NCBI GenBank assembly: GCA_017506895.1
Contig: JAFWBV010000007.1
Coordinates: forward strand, 1-64,000
DNA: 64,000 nt
Source: Candidatus Saccharimonadota bacterium
GTDB taxonomy: Bacteria > Patescibacteriota > Saccharimonadia > Saccharimonadales > Saccharimonadaceae
Direction of reading: 5' to 3'
Program-made: the position numbers and the translations under genes
The notes under the pieces: model-generated
The model's database searches: none
Told to the model about the DNA's origin: nothing
The model's input: the letters and a program-made list of their open reading frames with translations, nothing else
In this document: positions 42,194 to 51,138 of the stretch, piece after piece
Layout: each line of letters begins with the position of its first letter
How positions within the stretch are numbered: the first letter of the stretch is position 1

Positions 42194-43408
42194 ATGGAAA
42201 AGAAGCTCTGCGTCTATACCTGTATAACTGGCGACTATGATAATTTGCACGAAATAGAAACTCCTGAAAAAAACATTGACTATTTATGCTTCACGAATAA
42301 TAAGAGTTTAAAGTCTAAAACCTGGAAAATTATTTATATCAACAACGACGGCCTAGACGATCATCATTTATCTCGTAAAATTAAAATGCTCGGCCACCCC
42401 ATTATCTCAAGGAATTATCAAGTCAGCCTTTGGATGGATGCATCAGTAATATGGAAAAAAAGTATCACAGATTTTGTAAGCAAATATTACAAGAATCAAC
42501 CTTTTTCCGCCATCAAACACAGCTTAAGAAACTCCATTCACGAAGAAGCTCTCGCTTGTCTCCAACTTCATAAAGATTCTAAAACAAATATTTTAAAAAC
42601 CTTATCTTTCTTAGAATCGGAAAATTTTCCAGACAATCTCGGACTCTACGAGATGGCGGTTTTTATAAAAAATCACAATGACCCTAATGTCATCAAAGCT
42701 ATGGAATTGTGGTTCGAGATGAATCAAAAGTATAGCAAAAGAGATCAGTTAAGTTTTATGTATGTTATATGGAAAACTGGCTTACAGGTTCATACAATTA
42801 ATTTAAATGTATGGGATAATCAATGGTTTATGAATAATAGTCACAAGGCCAAGGCATCACCGTCTTCATTTAGCATGTACTTTGGAGAACCAAATGATAA
42901 TTTCGATTTAAAGTATTTTTATAACTACTCACCAGAAACCGACAATAAAGCATTTAAGATATCACAGATAATTCCCAGAGATTGCGAAAAAGTTTATATC
43001 AATTTCCCCTACGCAAGAGGACTAATTGTTAAAGAAATTAACGACTCATCTCCAATCAATCAATATGAAATAATCAATGCTACACCATTCAACAAAGACT
43101 ATATATTCTTATCCGGCAATGGAACCATTATTCTTCACGGTAGTTTTAAACAAAATAAGCCTCTTAATTTTTCTATAAAACTACAACAAATTAATTATGA
43201 TGCTCTATTAAAGTATACGGAAACAATCTCTATAGCCATTAATACTTTTAAAAACATCGAACAGGAAAACAGGAATCTTAAAAACGAAAACAAAGCATTA
43301 AGAAACGAACTCGATTCCCAAACACAAATACTTGACACGATTAAATCCAGTAAAAGCTGGAAGATTATTCAAAAAATCAAAAAAATTCTTCCGCCATACA
43401 AACATTAA
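42194..43408 (+). CDS. DUF616 (TOD1/MUCI70-like) glycosyltransferase-like protein
   Basis: 404 aa. It begins CVYTCITGDYDNLHE and continues with YLCFTNNKSLKSKTWKI and YQVSLWMDASVIWK (metal-site-like DAS), the pattern of DUF616, a putative GT-A-fold family also found in plant TOD1/MUCI70 enzymes. The C-terminal ~55 residues are a coiled coil (NIEQENRNLKNENKALRNEL). The message is leaderless. It probably adds a sugar in the same surface glycan. Confidence 0.75.
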   Translation: MEKKLCVYTCITGDYDNLHEIETPEKNIDYLCFTNNKSLKSKTWKIIYINNDGLDDHHLSRKIKMLGHPIISRNYQVSLWMDASVIWKKSITDFVSKYYKNQPFSAIKHSLRNSIHEEALACLQLHKDSKTNILKTLSFLESENFPDNLGLYEMAVFIKNHNDPNVIKAMELWFEMNQKYSKRDQLSFMYVIWKTGLQVHTINLNVWDNQWFMNNSHKAKASPSSFSMYFGEPNDNFDLKYFYNYSPETDNKAFKISQIIPRDCEKVYINFPYARGLIVKEINDSSPINQYEIINATPFNKDYIFLSGNGTIILHGSFKQNKPLNFSIKLQQINYDALLKYTETISIAINTFKNIEQENRNLKNENKALRNELDSQTQILDTIKSSKSWKIIQKIKKILPPYKH

Positions 43409-43423
43409 ATAAGGAAACAGAAT

Positions 43424-44341
43424 ATGAGTAGCTATGATATGAAAAAAATGCATACCGACGATTGGAAAAAAATTTTTAAACAATGTAAAAAAAATCACCA
43501 TAAACTTCTTTCCCCCTTTTATTCTCGCAAAGATTTTATAATCGATATATATCGACAACAACTAGGCACCAAACCCGACCTAGATAATCCCATTACCTTC
43601 ACAGAAAAACAAAATACCCTAAAACTAAACAAACCAGCACTAAAAACATTTTCTAATCTTGCCGACAAAAAATTAGTACGCAACTACGTAAAGTCCAAAA
43701 TTGGTTCAAAATACCTCATTCCGCAATATCTTTACACAAAAAAAATTACAGTTCAAGATCTTGAAAGCTTACCAAACGCATTCGTCCTAAAAACCACCAA
43801 CGGCAGCGGCACAAATTATATTGTAGAAAATAAATCAAAAGAGAATCTTCCAGAAATCGCATCTTACATGAACTGGCTATCCAAATTAAAATATGGCTAC
43901 ATGTGGGGTGAATTCCATTACAATCAAATAACCCCCGCAATCATTGCTGAAAAGCTCCTTTTAGACAAAAAAGGCAACATTCCAGACGATCTAAAATGTT
44001 TTTGCTTTAAGGACAAAAAAGGTATTCGTAGAAAAATCTTATACACCGAACGGGTCATCGGCGACGACAGATACCGCATCATGTTTGATGAAAACTGGCA
44101 ACCAGTAGACTATAGTAGTCATTTTGGCAAACTAGATATCAAACTTAAAAAGCCTAAAAACTACAAAGAAATACTTCACGTTATCGATAAACTATCAGAA
44201 GATTTTGATTTCGTTAGAGTAGATTTATTCACCCTTGGAGATGAAATATATTTTGGCGAATTAACTTTCTTCCCCACTGCAGGATTCATGAACTTTGAAA
44301 ATCCAGACACCAACAAACTATGGGGCTCCTGGATAAGCTAA
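43424..44341 (+). CDS. TupA-like ATP-grasp protein
   Basis: 305 aa. ATP-grasp features of the TupA group: TFTEKQNTLKL, FVLKTTNGSGTNYIVENK (ATP-binding Lys and Gly-rich loop) and VDLFTLGDEIYFGELTFFP. TupA was linked to teichuronopeptide synthesis, so an amide or ester modification of the surface polymer is likely (inference). It follows the DUF616 gene by 15 nt and abuts the convergent lysozyme-like/ricin gene. Confidence 0.8.
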   Translation: MSSYDMKKMHTDDWKKIFKQCKKNHHKLLSPFYSRKDFIIDIYRQQLGTKPDLDNPITFTEKQNTLKLNKPALKTFSNLADKKLVRNYVKSKIGSKYLIPQYLYTKKITVQDLESLPNAFVLKTTNGSGTNYIVENKSKENLPEIASYMNWLSKLKYGYMWGEFHYNQITPAIIAEKLLLDKKGNIPDDLKCFCFKDKKGIRRKILYTERVIGDDRYRIMFDENWQPVDYSSHFGKLDIKLKKPKNYKEILHVIDKLSEDFDFVRVDLFTLGDEIYFGELTFFPTAGFMNFENPDTNKLWGSWIS

Positions 44342-46090
44342 TTATTCATTAGCTTTTACCAGCATCCACTTCTGATTATCGCCACCATGATTATCAAATA
44401 TCACAATATTGCCAGATGGCGCCGCGTCTAATACTCTACTAGAACATCTAGATATAATTTGGTAATAACCATTCTCGTCTTCTTCAAATAACCAATCCTG
44501 GTTACAATTTGAATGAAGCGGAAAAACATTCACCGGAGTAGAATTAGTAGTCCCAGCACCTTTAACATCAAATGCTGAACCCGTTTCTGCATTAATAATA
44601 TTATAGAAACCGTCAGTTGAATCGTATTTTATTTCAAATATTTGGTTTTCTGCATCGGTAGTTTTTCTTTGATAAGTTTGTAATTTTCCAGTTGCCACTA
44701 AGCCACCTCGAATATCGATTACCTTATCCGAATATTGTTTAGGGTTTAAGAAATACTTACCATCACTAATATTATGATCGTTTTCAACCTTTACCAGCAT
44801 CCACTTCTGATTATCTCCATCATGATTATCAAATATTACTATATTGCCAGATGGCGCCGCGTCTAATACTCTACTAGAACATCTAGATATAATTTGGTAA
44901 TAACCATTCTCGTCTTCTTCAAATAACCAATCCTGGTTACAATTTGAATGAAGCGGAAAAACGTTCACCGGAGTAGAATTAACAGTCCCAGCACCCTTAA
45001 CATCAAATGCTGAACCCGTTTCTGCATTAATAATATTATAGAAACCGTCAGTTGAATCGTATTTTATTTCAAATATTTGGTTTTCTGCATCGGTAGTTTT
45101 TCTTTGATAAGTCTGTAATCCGCCCGAAGTTACCAACCCACCTTTTATATCAATAACTTTATCAGAATACACTTTAGGATATAGACGATATGTACCATCA
45201 TCAATCGGTTGCTCGAATTCGCTCTCCGCCTCGTTGACTACTTCTTTTATAACGCCATCAGTTATCCCCCCAAACCAATCTTCAAAATACAAGTAAAAGT
45301 TTCTATTCCCATAAGCTCCACAATAAGCCGTTCCATACCCCGCAGCCAGTGCACCCTCATTTGGTTGGTATGGAGTATAACGATACAAAGCAGACGTAGC
45401 CAGCGATCTAATATTTACTATCGAACCGCCACACTCAGCATTTGGGTTATATTGCACATAGTTGTTTCCCAATGGATAATTCGTCCATCCGCCCGTTAAG
45501 ACAGTATGAAATAGCGCCGCCGCTTTTCGTACCTGATTTTTAAATCCATAGTACTGCGACGAACAAGGTGCCGTGTCTGGACAACCGTACCCAGTTGCCT
45601 TTCTATAATCACCGTTATTTGGAATCGGATCAGTAATTAGTGATGTTTCTTTTTGTAATAACACAATTAATACCTGCGGATTAATCTGATAATCTTGCGC
45701 CGCTTGCCAAATAATATGTGCTGCGGTTTCCCCAGAACCAATCACTTCGCCATCACCAAATTTTTCCTCTGATAAACAAACAAAATGTCCATCTTCAAAA
45801 TGCCAAGTATAATTTGGATTAGCTGACAAAGCTAAATAATAATTATAATTAGTATTCGGGCAACTATTCTTCTTGGTCAAAAATGCCTGAATCTCTTCTT
45901 CTGACATTGAATTATAATTACCCATCTGATAATCTGATATAATATAGCCCGGGTCAAATTTTTCTAACGAAGCTGCTAAAACATTTCCATTATTTATTTT
46001 GTGTCTCTGTATTAAGAACGTAAATAAAAACACCGCTACAAATACGCCTAATGCCATATACCATATTCTTTTACTTCTACGCCTTCTCAT
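44342..46090 (-). CDS. secreted lysozyme-like protein with two ricin-B lectin domains
   Basis: 582 aa. N-terminal anchor or signal (about 9-28), then a domain (about 45-285) with HIIWQAAQDYQINPQVLIVL and QKETSLITDP, resembling lysozyme-fold 'hemagglutinin' proteins of Actinobacteria. Two ricin-type beta-trefoil domains follow (about 295-435 and 440-580) with QDWLFEEDENGYYQI and the NQKWMLVK end (QxW motifs). They should bind sugar polymers, and the protein may remodel or cling to peptidoglycan, of self or host. The lectin domains are almost identical in DNA. Confidence 0.75.
   Translation of the reverse strand: MRRRRSKRIWYMALGVFVAVFLFTFLIQRHKINNGNVLAASLEKFDPGYIISDYQMGNYNSMSEEEIQAFLTKKNSCPNTNYNYYLALSANPNYTWHFEDGHFVCLSEEKFGDGEVIGSGETAAHIIWQAAQDYQINPQVLIVLLQKETSLITDPIPNNGDYRKATGYGCPDTAPCSSQYYGFKNQVRKAAALFHTVLTGGWTNYPLGNNYVQYNPNAECGGSIVNIRSLATSALYRYTPYQPNEGALAAGYGTAYCGAYGNRNFYLYFEDWFGGITDGVIKEVVNEAESEFEQPIDDGTYRLYPKVYSDKVIDIKGGLVTSGGLQTYQRKTTDAENQIFEIKYDSTDGFYNIINAETGSAFDVKGAGTVNSTPVNVFPLHSNCNQDWLFEEDENGYYQIISRCSSRVLDAAPSGNIVIFDNHDGDNQKWMLVKVENDHNISDGKYFLNPKQYSDKVIDIRGGLVATGKLQTYQRKTTDAENQIFEIKYDSTDGFYNIINAETGSAFDVKGAGTTNSTPVNVFPLHSNCNQDWLFEEDENGYYQIISRCSSRVLDAAPSGNIVIFDNHGGDNQKWMLVKANE
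44355..45224 (-). repeat. tandem 435-bp repeat encoding the two ricin domains
   Basis: Blocks starting at 44355 and 44790 (offset 435 bp, 145 codons) are nearly identical over their first ~350 bp and diverge after that. This indicates recent duplication or ongoing gene conversion; copy number may vary between strains. Confidence 0.9.
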
Positions 46091-46638
46091 ATATTCACTA
46101 CCCCGCTAATCATCCCTTTTTTTGAGCCACTATCTAATTCAATCATTAACTCAGCTTCTCCAGCTCCCAAATCGTTAGCATCAATATCAAATCCTTCACA
46201 TGTCGCCGTTGAAGCATTATCAATTATGTTTACCGTGTCGCTATAGATTTCCGCATTATTTCTTTTAATTATCAATTTACAACTACCATTATTTAAATAC
46301 TGATCAATGTTTATCCTAATCATCAATTTACCATCCACTACCTGTGCAAATGTTATCGCGCCGGATAGTTCCAAAGCATCATTTGGATTGTCTCCATCAT
46401 ATTGTTCAACTTTTTCCTTTTCTGCCCAATCTATAGTTTCCCCTTCATCTTCTTTCTTGTCGTCACTATCTTCACTCTCTATTTGTACAACTTTCTCGTC
46501 CCGTACATCTCTTCCATCATCTTTGTCTTTAAAATAACTATTCCAAACTAAATAAACTACGACAGCCGCAGCAATCAAAAGAACCAGCATCAATAGCCAG
46601 TATATCCATTTTTTGTTTCTTTTTCGTTTTTGTGCCAT
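46087..46638 (-). CDS. hypothetical membrane-anchored protein
   Basis: 183 aa. A basic N-terminus, one membrane helix (about 12-32), an acidic linker (about 38-75, rich in Asp/Glu/Lys) and a beta-rich outer domain with two Cys (CKLIIKR, TCEGFDI) that could form a disulfide, Ig-like in appearance. It overlaps the lysozyme-like/ricin gene by 4 nt, so the two probably act together at the surface. Family not recognised. Confidence 0.65.
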   Translation of the reverse strand: MAQKRKRNKKWIYWLLMLVLLIAAAVVVYLVWNSYFKDKDDGRDVRDEKVVQIESEDSDDKKEDEGETIDWAEKEKVEQYDGDNPNDALELSGAITFAQVVDGKLMIRINIDQYLNNGSCKLIIKRNNAEIYSDTVNIIDNASTATCEGFDIDANDLGAGEAELMIELDSGSKKGMISGVVNI

Positions 46639-46709
46639 AAATTACAAATATCCTACTATTTATATAGCATAATCACTCCAATAAAGCAATACCGTTGTCT
46701 ATAAACCAA

Positions 46710-47036
46710 CTACTCTAAATCTATACCTAGAATGCCTGCCGCTTCTTCGAGAATTTTTTTCTCTTCTTCTGAACACTCTAACATTTTTATCTTAAATAGT
46801 TCTACTGTTTCTTCATGTTTATAATCCAATACTTCTAAAGATCTCGCAGCGCCTGGCACCTTTCGTAAAACTCCTTTTTGGACTAAATTATCAATATGTT
46901 CCGCCACTGCTGATACCGAAGAAAGCCCCAATCCGGCCTGTATTTCTCGATAAGAAGGAGAATAACCTTTTTCTTCAGTAAAATCCTTCAAATAATCCAA
47001 AACCGCTAATTGTTTTTTTGTTAATTTAATGCTCAT
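46710..47036 (-). CDS. LexA-like DNA-binding protein without peptidase domain
   Basis: 108 aa. The first ~70 residues are the LexA winged helix: TKKQLAVLDYLKDF, GYSPSYREIQAGLGL and KGVLRKVPGAARSLEV. LexA is normally ~200 aa with a C-terminal S24 Ser-Lys protease that cleaves itself in the SOS response; here it is replaced by a ~35-residue acidic helix. It therefore cannot self-cleave. Its own start lies 8 nt from a shared symmetric -10, and it may repress itself and the LCP gene. The ATG has no ribosome-binding site. Confidence 0.85.
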   Translation of the reverse strand: MSIKLTKKQLAVLDYLKDFTEEKGYSPSYREIQAGLGLSSVSAVAEHIDNLVQKGVLRKVPGAARSLEVLDYKHEETVELFKIKMLECSEEEKKILEEAAGILGIDLE

Positions 47037-47040
47037 ATGC

Positions 47041-47050
47041 TATAATTATA
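47041..47050. promoter_or_regulatory. symmetric bidirectional -10: TATAATTATA
   Basis: The palindrome gives TATAAT on each strand. It is exactly 8 nt from the LexA-like ATG (47036) and 8 nt from the LCP ATG (47055). Both messages would be leaderless and only one polymerase could open the site at a time. Confidence 0.75.
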
Positions 47051-47054
47051 AACA

Positions 47055-48788
47055 ATGGATAAAAATAAATCAATCGATGGGCTAGTCTCTCGTCGCACTA
47101 AAGTTGCGACGACCAAAAAAACATCGCCCAAAAAAACTGTGGCAAAATCTGCAAATTTACCCACAACTACCAAGCATAGTACTAAATCATCTACTAAAAA
47201 GCACACTGTAACTAACACTAAGAAAACCACTAAATCCCAAATAACCGTTCAAAACGCTGATTCAATTCCCAATCAAGAAGAGATTGCTCAAGCCGTTGAA
47301 GCAAAATCTGAAGCTGAAATTAATACTGACTTTTTAAAGCCAACTCAGGTCTTCGACTTCGATTCCGACAGTGGCGAATTACACGCCTCAGAATCAAAAG
47401 ATGATAATTCCCAAAAAGTTCCAGCCAAACCAAAGAAGCTTAAGAAAGAGAAAAAACCCGTGTCAAAAAAACGTAGAATTATCACAAGTATACTTTTAAT
47501 AATCGTCCTAATACTTATTGGTGGTGTTTCCTGGTTAGTTCTTTGGGGTAATGACATTATTGCCAAAATTACCGGCGGCCAAGGCAACGTCCTTGATCTT
47601 ATCAAATTTATCGAGCCAACCTACGAACGATTAAAAACCGACGACAATGGTCGTACTAATATTCTCGCTTTTGGAACTAGTGGATACAACATGGATGGCG
47701 ATGAAGGTAATGGTGTACACGATGGAGCCCAACTAACCGATTCTATTATGGCAATCAGCCTTAATCAAGACACTGGCGACATGGCTATGGTTTCACTTCC
47801 TCGTGATTTAAAAGCATCTCTTACTTGTACGGCCACTGGTAAAATTAATGAAATTTATTGGTGCAACGGCGGCGGCGGCGATGCCTCAACCGAAACGGAA
47901 GCCGCAGCGGCTCAAGCTCTCATGAATGAAGTTGGAACGATTCTTGGTATGGATTTCCAATACTTTGCACATCTCAACTGGGGATCATTAGTTCAAATCG
48001 TTGACACACTTGGCGGTATCAATATTACGCTTGATGAAGGTATTTATGACTACTATTGGACAGGAGCCGTCTTTGAACCTGGTATTGAATACACTATTGA
48101 TGGTGGACAAGCATTAGGACTTGCGCGCGCCCGTCATGGAACCACCGGTGGCGATTTTAGCCGTGGTGCTTCTCAACAAAAAATTCTCGTAGGTATCAAA
48201 AAGAAAATTACCGAAAAAGATTTATCCCTAAACGATATCATGAGTCTTGCTAGTACACTTGGCGAAAATCTCCGTACTAATTTTTCCCTCGAAGAAATAA
48301 AATCTATCGCCCATCTTTCTTACGATTTTGATTTTGATAGTATGCGTCAAATATCTCTCTATCCAGACTATATGACTACTGGCAGCATTAATGGCATTTC
48401 ATATGTACTTCCACGCGGTGGTGCCGGCTACTATGCTTCTATTCAGGAATATGTTACAAAGATGCTAGACAACGACCCACGTGTTTATGAAGATCCTACA
48501 ATTCTCATATTAAATGCCACCGAAACAGTGGGCCTAGCATCAGACGAGCAACGCGTCCTAGAAGAAGAAGGCTATCTACGTATTGATGCCGATAATGCTC
48601 CAGAAGGCGATTTCCCTGATCAATATATGCTTTACGTCTTAGATGGCACCACAAAAGGTACTCAAAAAATGCTAGAAGAAAAGTATTCTACTACTGCAAA
48701 AACTTATAATGAATTACCAGAAACCATCTCACATGATTATAATTTCGTTCTTATTCTCGGCGAACAAACTTCTGATTCTCAAGAATAA
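47055..48788 (+). CDS. LytR-CpsA-Psr (LCP) family glycopolymer ligase
   Basis: 577 aa. A Lys/Thr/Ser-rich cytosolic tail (about 1-135), one membrane helix (about 140-162) and an LCP domain (about 190-410) with DSIMAISLNQDTGD, SLPRDLK and the Arg-rich LARARHGTTGGDFSRGASQQK; a LytR_C-like domain ends the protein (about 475-577). LCP enzymes transfer lipid-linked glycopolymers onto peptidoglycan, the likely final step for the polymer of this locus. The leaderless start shares its -10 with the LexA-like gene. Confidence 0.93.
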   Translation: MDKNKSIDGLVSRRTKVATTKKTSPKKTVAKSANLPTTTKHSTKSSTKKHTVTNTKKTTKSQITVQNADSIPNQEEIAQAVEAKSEAEINTDFLKPTQVFDFDSDSGELHASESKDDNSQKVPAKPKKLKKEKKPVSKKRRIITSILLIIVLILIGGVSWLVLWGNDIIAKITGGQGNVLDLIKFIEPTYERLKTDDNGRTNILAFGTSGYNMDGDEGNGVHDGAQLTDSIMAISLNQDTGDMAMVSLPRDLKASLTCTATGKINEIYWCNGGGGDASTETEAAAAQALMNEVGTILGMDFQYFAHLNWGSLVQIVDTLGGINITLDEGIYDYYWTGAVFEPGIEYTIDGGQALGLARARHGTTGGDFSRGASQQKILVGIKKKITEKDLSLNDIMSLASTLGENLRTNFSLEEIKSIAHLSYDFDFDSMRQISLYPDYMTTGSINGISYVLPRGGAGYYASIQEYVTKMLDNDPRVYEDPTILILNATETVGLASDEQRVLEEEGYLRIDADNAPEGDFPDQYMLYVLDGTTKGTQKMLEEKYSTTAKTYNELPETISHDYNFVLILGEQTSDSQE

Positions 48789-48791
48789 AAT

Positions 48792-48826
48792 ATGACCCAA
48801 TTAATAAATCGGGTCATATTATTTTT
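48792..48826. terminator. terminator after the LCP gene
   Basis: ATGACCC / GGGTCAT stem with a ~13-nt AT-rich loop, extended by AT pairs, then a T-rich tract. It lies between the convergent LCP and jag genes. Confidence 0.75.
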
Positions 48827-48835
48827 ATAGCACCA

Positions 48836-49294
48836 TTAATTCTTTTTACTTATTATTAATTTTCGCTCTCGCCCTTCCCCCTCTGAATGAGTTTCGATGT
48901 CCGAATAATCACCTGCCAACTTATGTACTACACGCCTATCTGCCGCGTTTAAATTTATCTCCATTGGTTCACCAGTTTTTCTTACTTTTGCAATCCATCC
49001 TTCCGCTTTTTCCGCAATCCTGTCCGCTCTCTGTCTCTTATAATTTGCTACATCCACATTAACTCTGGTTAACTCTGCTTCTTTTGAGACTAAAGCCATC
49101 GAAACAATGTGTTGCAGAGCTCTCAAATTATCCGCATTTCGTCCAATTAAGAGCGAGTTGAGAGAAGTAGATGGTACCGAGAGCTGAATTACTTCATCAT
49201 CTATTGTTGAAGTGACTGCTACGTTTATTCCAAAAAAACTCAGCAGATCTTCCAGATATCGACTTGCAAATCTAATAGATTCATCTTTATTCAT
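48836..49294 (-). CDS. jag: Jag/KhpB-type KH-R3H RNA-binding protein
   Basis: 152 aa. A KH domain (about 40-80; LLIGRNADNLRALQHIV with the GxxG-like loop GRNA) and an R3H domain (about 90-150; DRRVVHKLAGDYSDIETHSEGEG). The N-terminal Jag_N domain of longer homologs is missing. KhpB binds RNA and affects cell division in Gram-positives. AAGGAG overlaps the yidC end, so the two are co-translated in the rpmH-rnpA-yidC-jag order. Confidence 0.92.
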   Translation of the reverse strand: MNKDESIRFASRYLEDLLSFFGINVAVTSTIDDEVIQLSVPSTSLNSLLIGRNADNLRALQHIVSMALVSKEAELTRVNVDVANYKRQRADRIAEKAEGWIAKVRKTGEPMEINLNAADRRVVHKLAGDYSDIETHSEGEGRERKLIISKKN

Positions 49295-49298
49295 GTTA

Positions 49299-50408
49299 TT
49301 ATCTCCTTTTCTTTTTAATATCTTTTGCGGAGATGCGAGTTATTTTTGTTCCTGTTTTTTTATTTTCTACCACCTGAGCTTCTTTTATATTTCTAAGTTC
49401 TTTTAATACCACCTTATCAGTCATGTCATCAATTTCACGACTAATACTTTTTAAGATAATCTTTTGTTGAAGTACGGTAATTATATTGGATAAGAAATAA
49501 TAAAATGACAAAGCTCCATTAAGATTAAACATAATAATAAACATCATTATTGGCATCATTGCCGACATTTGTCCACTCGTTATATTAGAGATATCTGCAT
49601 CATCTATTTCTTTACCATCCTTAGCTTCTTTCAAAATATCCCTAAATTTCTTTCTCTTTTCTGATTTTCCAGAAGGCATTTGTTGTTTTGTTACTAAATA
49701 TTGCACCACACTAGCCAGAATTGCACATGTCAAAATAAACAAAGCACTCCATGAAAAGTTTCCAGTAATCACATCACTCGCTTTTACATCCAATCTAATT
49801 GCTCCAAATAACTGCGGATGGAAATCGTATGGTGTTTTTTCTTCCTTAGGAATCTCCGTATTGGTTAAATCTGCCAAATATACTTTCTGTTTATCCTCTA
49901 ACACCCGTATTTCAGAACCTTCATAAGCCACAATATCGTAAGCCCTATTCATTAAATTATCTTGTGGCAAAGGAGTGGCAATCACTCTAATCGCCGAAAA
50001 AATTGCAATAAAAATCGGAAGCTGAATAAACAATGTCAAAATCGAAGCAAATGGCTTCACGTTGTATCTTTTATATAAATCCATTGTCTGTAGAGATTCA
50101 AGCTGTTTATTACCCTTACAATTCTTTTTTATTTGCGTTAGTTCAGGTTGTAGCTTTCGCATTAATCTTGTTTGGTTCAGCTGTTTACGAGAAAGCGGCC
50201 ACATACAAAGTTTAACAATGATTGTAAATATAATAATAGCCAACCCAAAATCATGTACTAAATTAAAAATTACAAATAAAATATTAACGATTGGTCTTAC
50301 TACAATTAAATCTATAAAATTAAATGGACTCCCGGTTAGAATCGAGCCCACCACAAAAATAATAAAGATCCCCCAATAGATATACTTTTTCACACTCTTC
50401 CTATCCAT
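49299..50408 (-). CDS. yidC: YidC/Oxa1 membrane protein insertase
   Basis: 369 aa. Membrane helices at the start, FGLAIIIFTIIVKLCMWPLSRKQLNQTR with the conserved groove Arg, then RYNVKPFASILTLFIQLPIF, and later helices before a basic tail (KKTGTKITRISAKDIKKKRR). It inserts membrane proteins with or without Sec. A loop of ~70 residues between helices is larger than in short Gram-positive forms. A TATAAT (50416-50421, minus) inside rnpA lies 7 nt before the ATG and would allow a separate leaderless yidC-jag message. Confidence 0.95.
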   Translation of the reverse strand: MDRKSVKKYIYWGIFIIFVVGSILTGSPFNFIDLIVVRPIVNILFVIFNLVHDFGLAIIIFTIIVKLCMWPLSRKQLNQTRLMRKLQPELTQIKKNCKGNKQLESLQTMDLYKRYNVKPFASILTLFIQLPIFIAIFSAIRVIATPLPQDNLMNRAYDIVAYEGSEIRVLEDKQKVYLADLTNTEIPKEEKTPYDFHPQLFGAIRLDVKASDVITGNFSWSALFILTCAILASVVQYLVTKQQMPSGKSEKRKKFRDILKEAKDGKEIDDADISNITSGQMSAMMPIMMFIIMFNLNGALSFYYFLSNIITVLQQKIILKSISREIDDMTDKVVLKELRNIKEAQVVENKKTGTKITRISAKDIKKKRR

Positions 50409-50760
50409 TCTCTTTATTATAGCACACTTTACTCTCTTCTATAAGATTTCCAATCCTCTCCTGTAATACATCAAACGGCAATTTACCAATCTCATTAGAA
50501 TAAACCACAAAAACATAATCCATTTTCTTAGGTATTGCATCAAAATTAAGCCTTAGGACTTCATATATCCTTCTTCTTAAATAATTTCTTCCTACTGCAG
50601 TTTTTTCAACCTTCTTTGATACAACAACCGCAAATCTAGTAAACCCTTTTGTGTTAGGAGCAAAAACCAAAGAAAACTGCTGCTGACGCACAGTCTTCCC
50701 GTGTTGATACACATATTTCACCCCCCCACGCGAATGAAACCGGTATTTTTTGCTTAACAT
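50401..50760 (-). CDS. rnpA: ribonuclease P protein component
   Basis: 119 aa. The RNR-type motif is present as VGRNYLRRRIYEVLRL, with FAVVVSKKVEK before it. It binds the RNase P RNA and helps trim tRNA 5' ends. It starts 7 nt after rpmH and overlaps yidC by 8 nt. It shows that 5' tRNA processing is retained even though some tRNAs here look nearly leaderless. Confidence 0.95.
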   Translation of the reverse strand: MLSKKYRFHSRGGVKYVYQHGKTVRQQQFSLVFAPNTKGFTRFAVVVSKKVEKTAVGRNYLRRRIYEVLRLNFDAIPKKMDYVFVVYSNEIGKLPFDVLQERIGNLIEESKVCYNKENG

Positions 50761-50767
50761 ACCCTAT

Positions 50768-50905
50768 CTAGGCCGTCAATCTAGCGCGACCTTTTAATCG
50801 ACGACGAGCTAAAACCTTTCTTCCGTTTTTAGTCGCATTTCGCTTCATAAAACCATGCTCAACTTTACGCTGTTTTTTGTGTGGTTGATAAGTCCTTTTT
50901 GGCAT
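50768..50905 (-). CDS. rpmH: 50S ribosomal protein L34
   Basis: 45 aa ([19 protein letters not shown]..., ending RARLTA), strongly basic, with [14 protein letters not shown]. Full length for L34. Its promoter is TTGAAA (50974-50979), 17 nt, TATACT (50951-50956) on the minus strand, lying among DnaA boxes. AAGGA is ~10 nt before the ATG. Confidence 0.97.
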   Translation of the reverse strand: MPKRTYQPHKKQRKVEHGFMKRNATKNGRKVLARRRLKGRARLTA

Positions 50906-50950
50906 AAAATATTATTCCTTAAATTTTATTATTTTTCAACTTCTTGGTAT

Positions 50951-51127
50951 AGTATAACTCATTTTTCCACAATTTTCAAGCACTTTTCCACATAGCATTT
51001 AGGGCTATAAACCAAATTGTGGAAAATACTCCCCCTGTTCAAGTATTCCTATATTACAACATGTTTTTTACCCCACAAAACCTGTGGAAAACTATTTTTT
51101 CGTGCTATAATTAGTTCACAAAGGAGG
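50951..51127. promoter_or_regulatory. rpmH/dnaA intergenic DnaA-box region and promoters
   Basis: Four copies of TTTTCCACA occur: plus strand at 50963-50971 and 50984-50992, minus strand at 51018-51026 and 51083-51091. The dnaA -10 TATAAT (51106-51111) lies 17 nt after the TGTGGA of the last box, so that box coincides with the -35 and DnaA would repress its own gene. AAAGGAGG (51120-51127) is the dnaA ribosome-binding site. The rpmH promoter overlaps the first box. Confidence 0.8.
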
Positions 51128-51138
51128 TTACAAGACAT

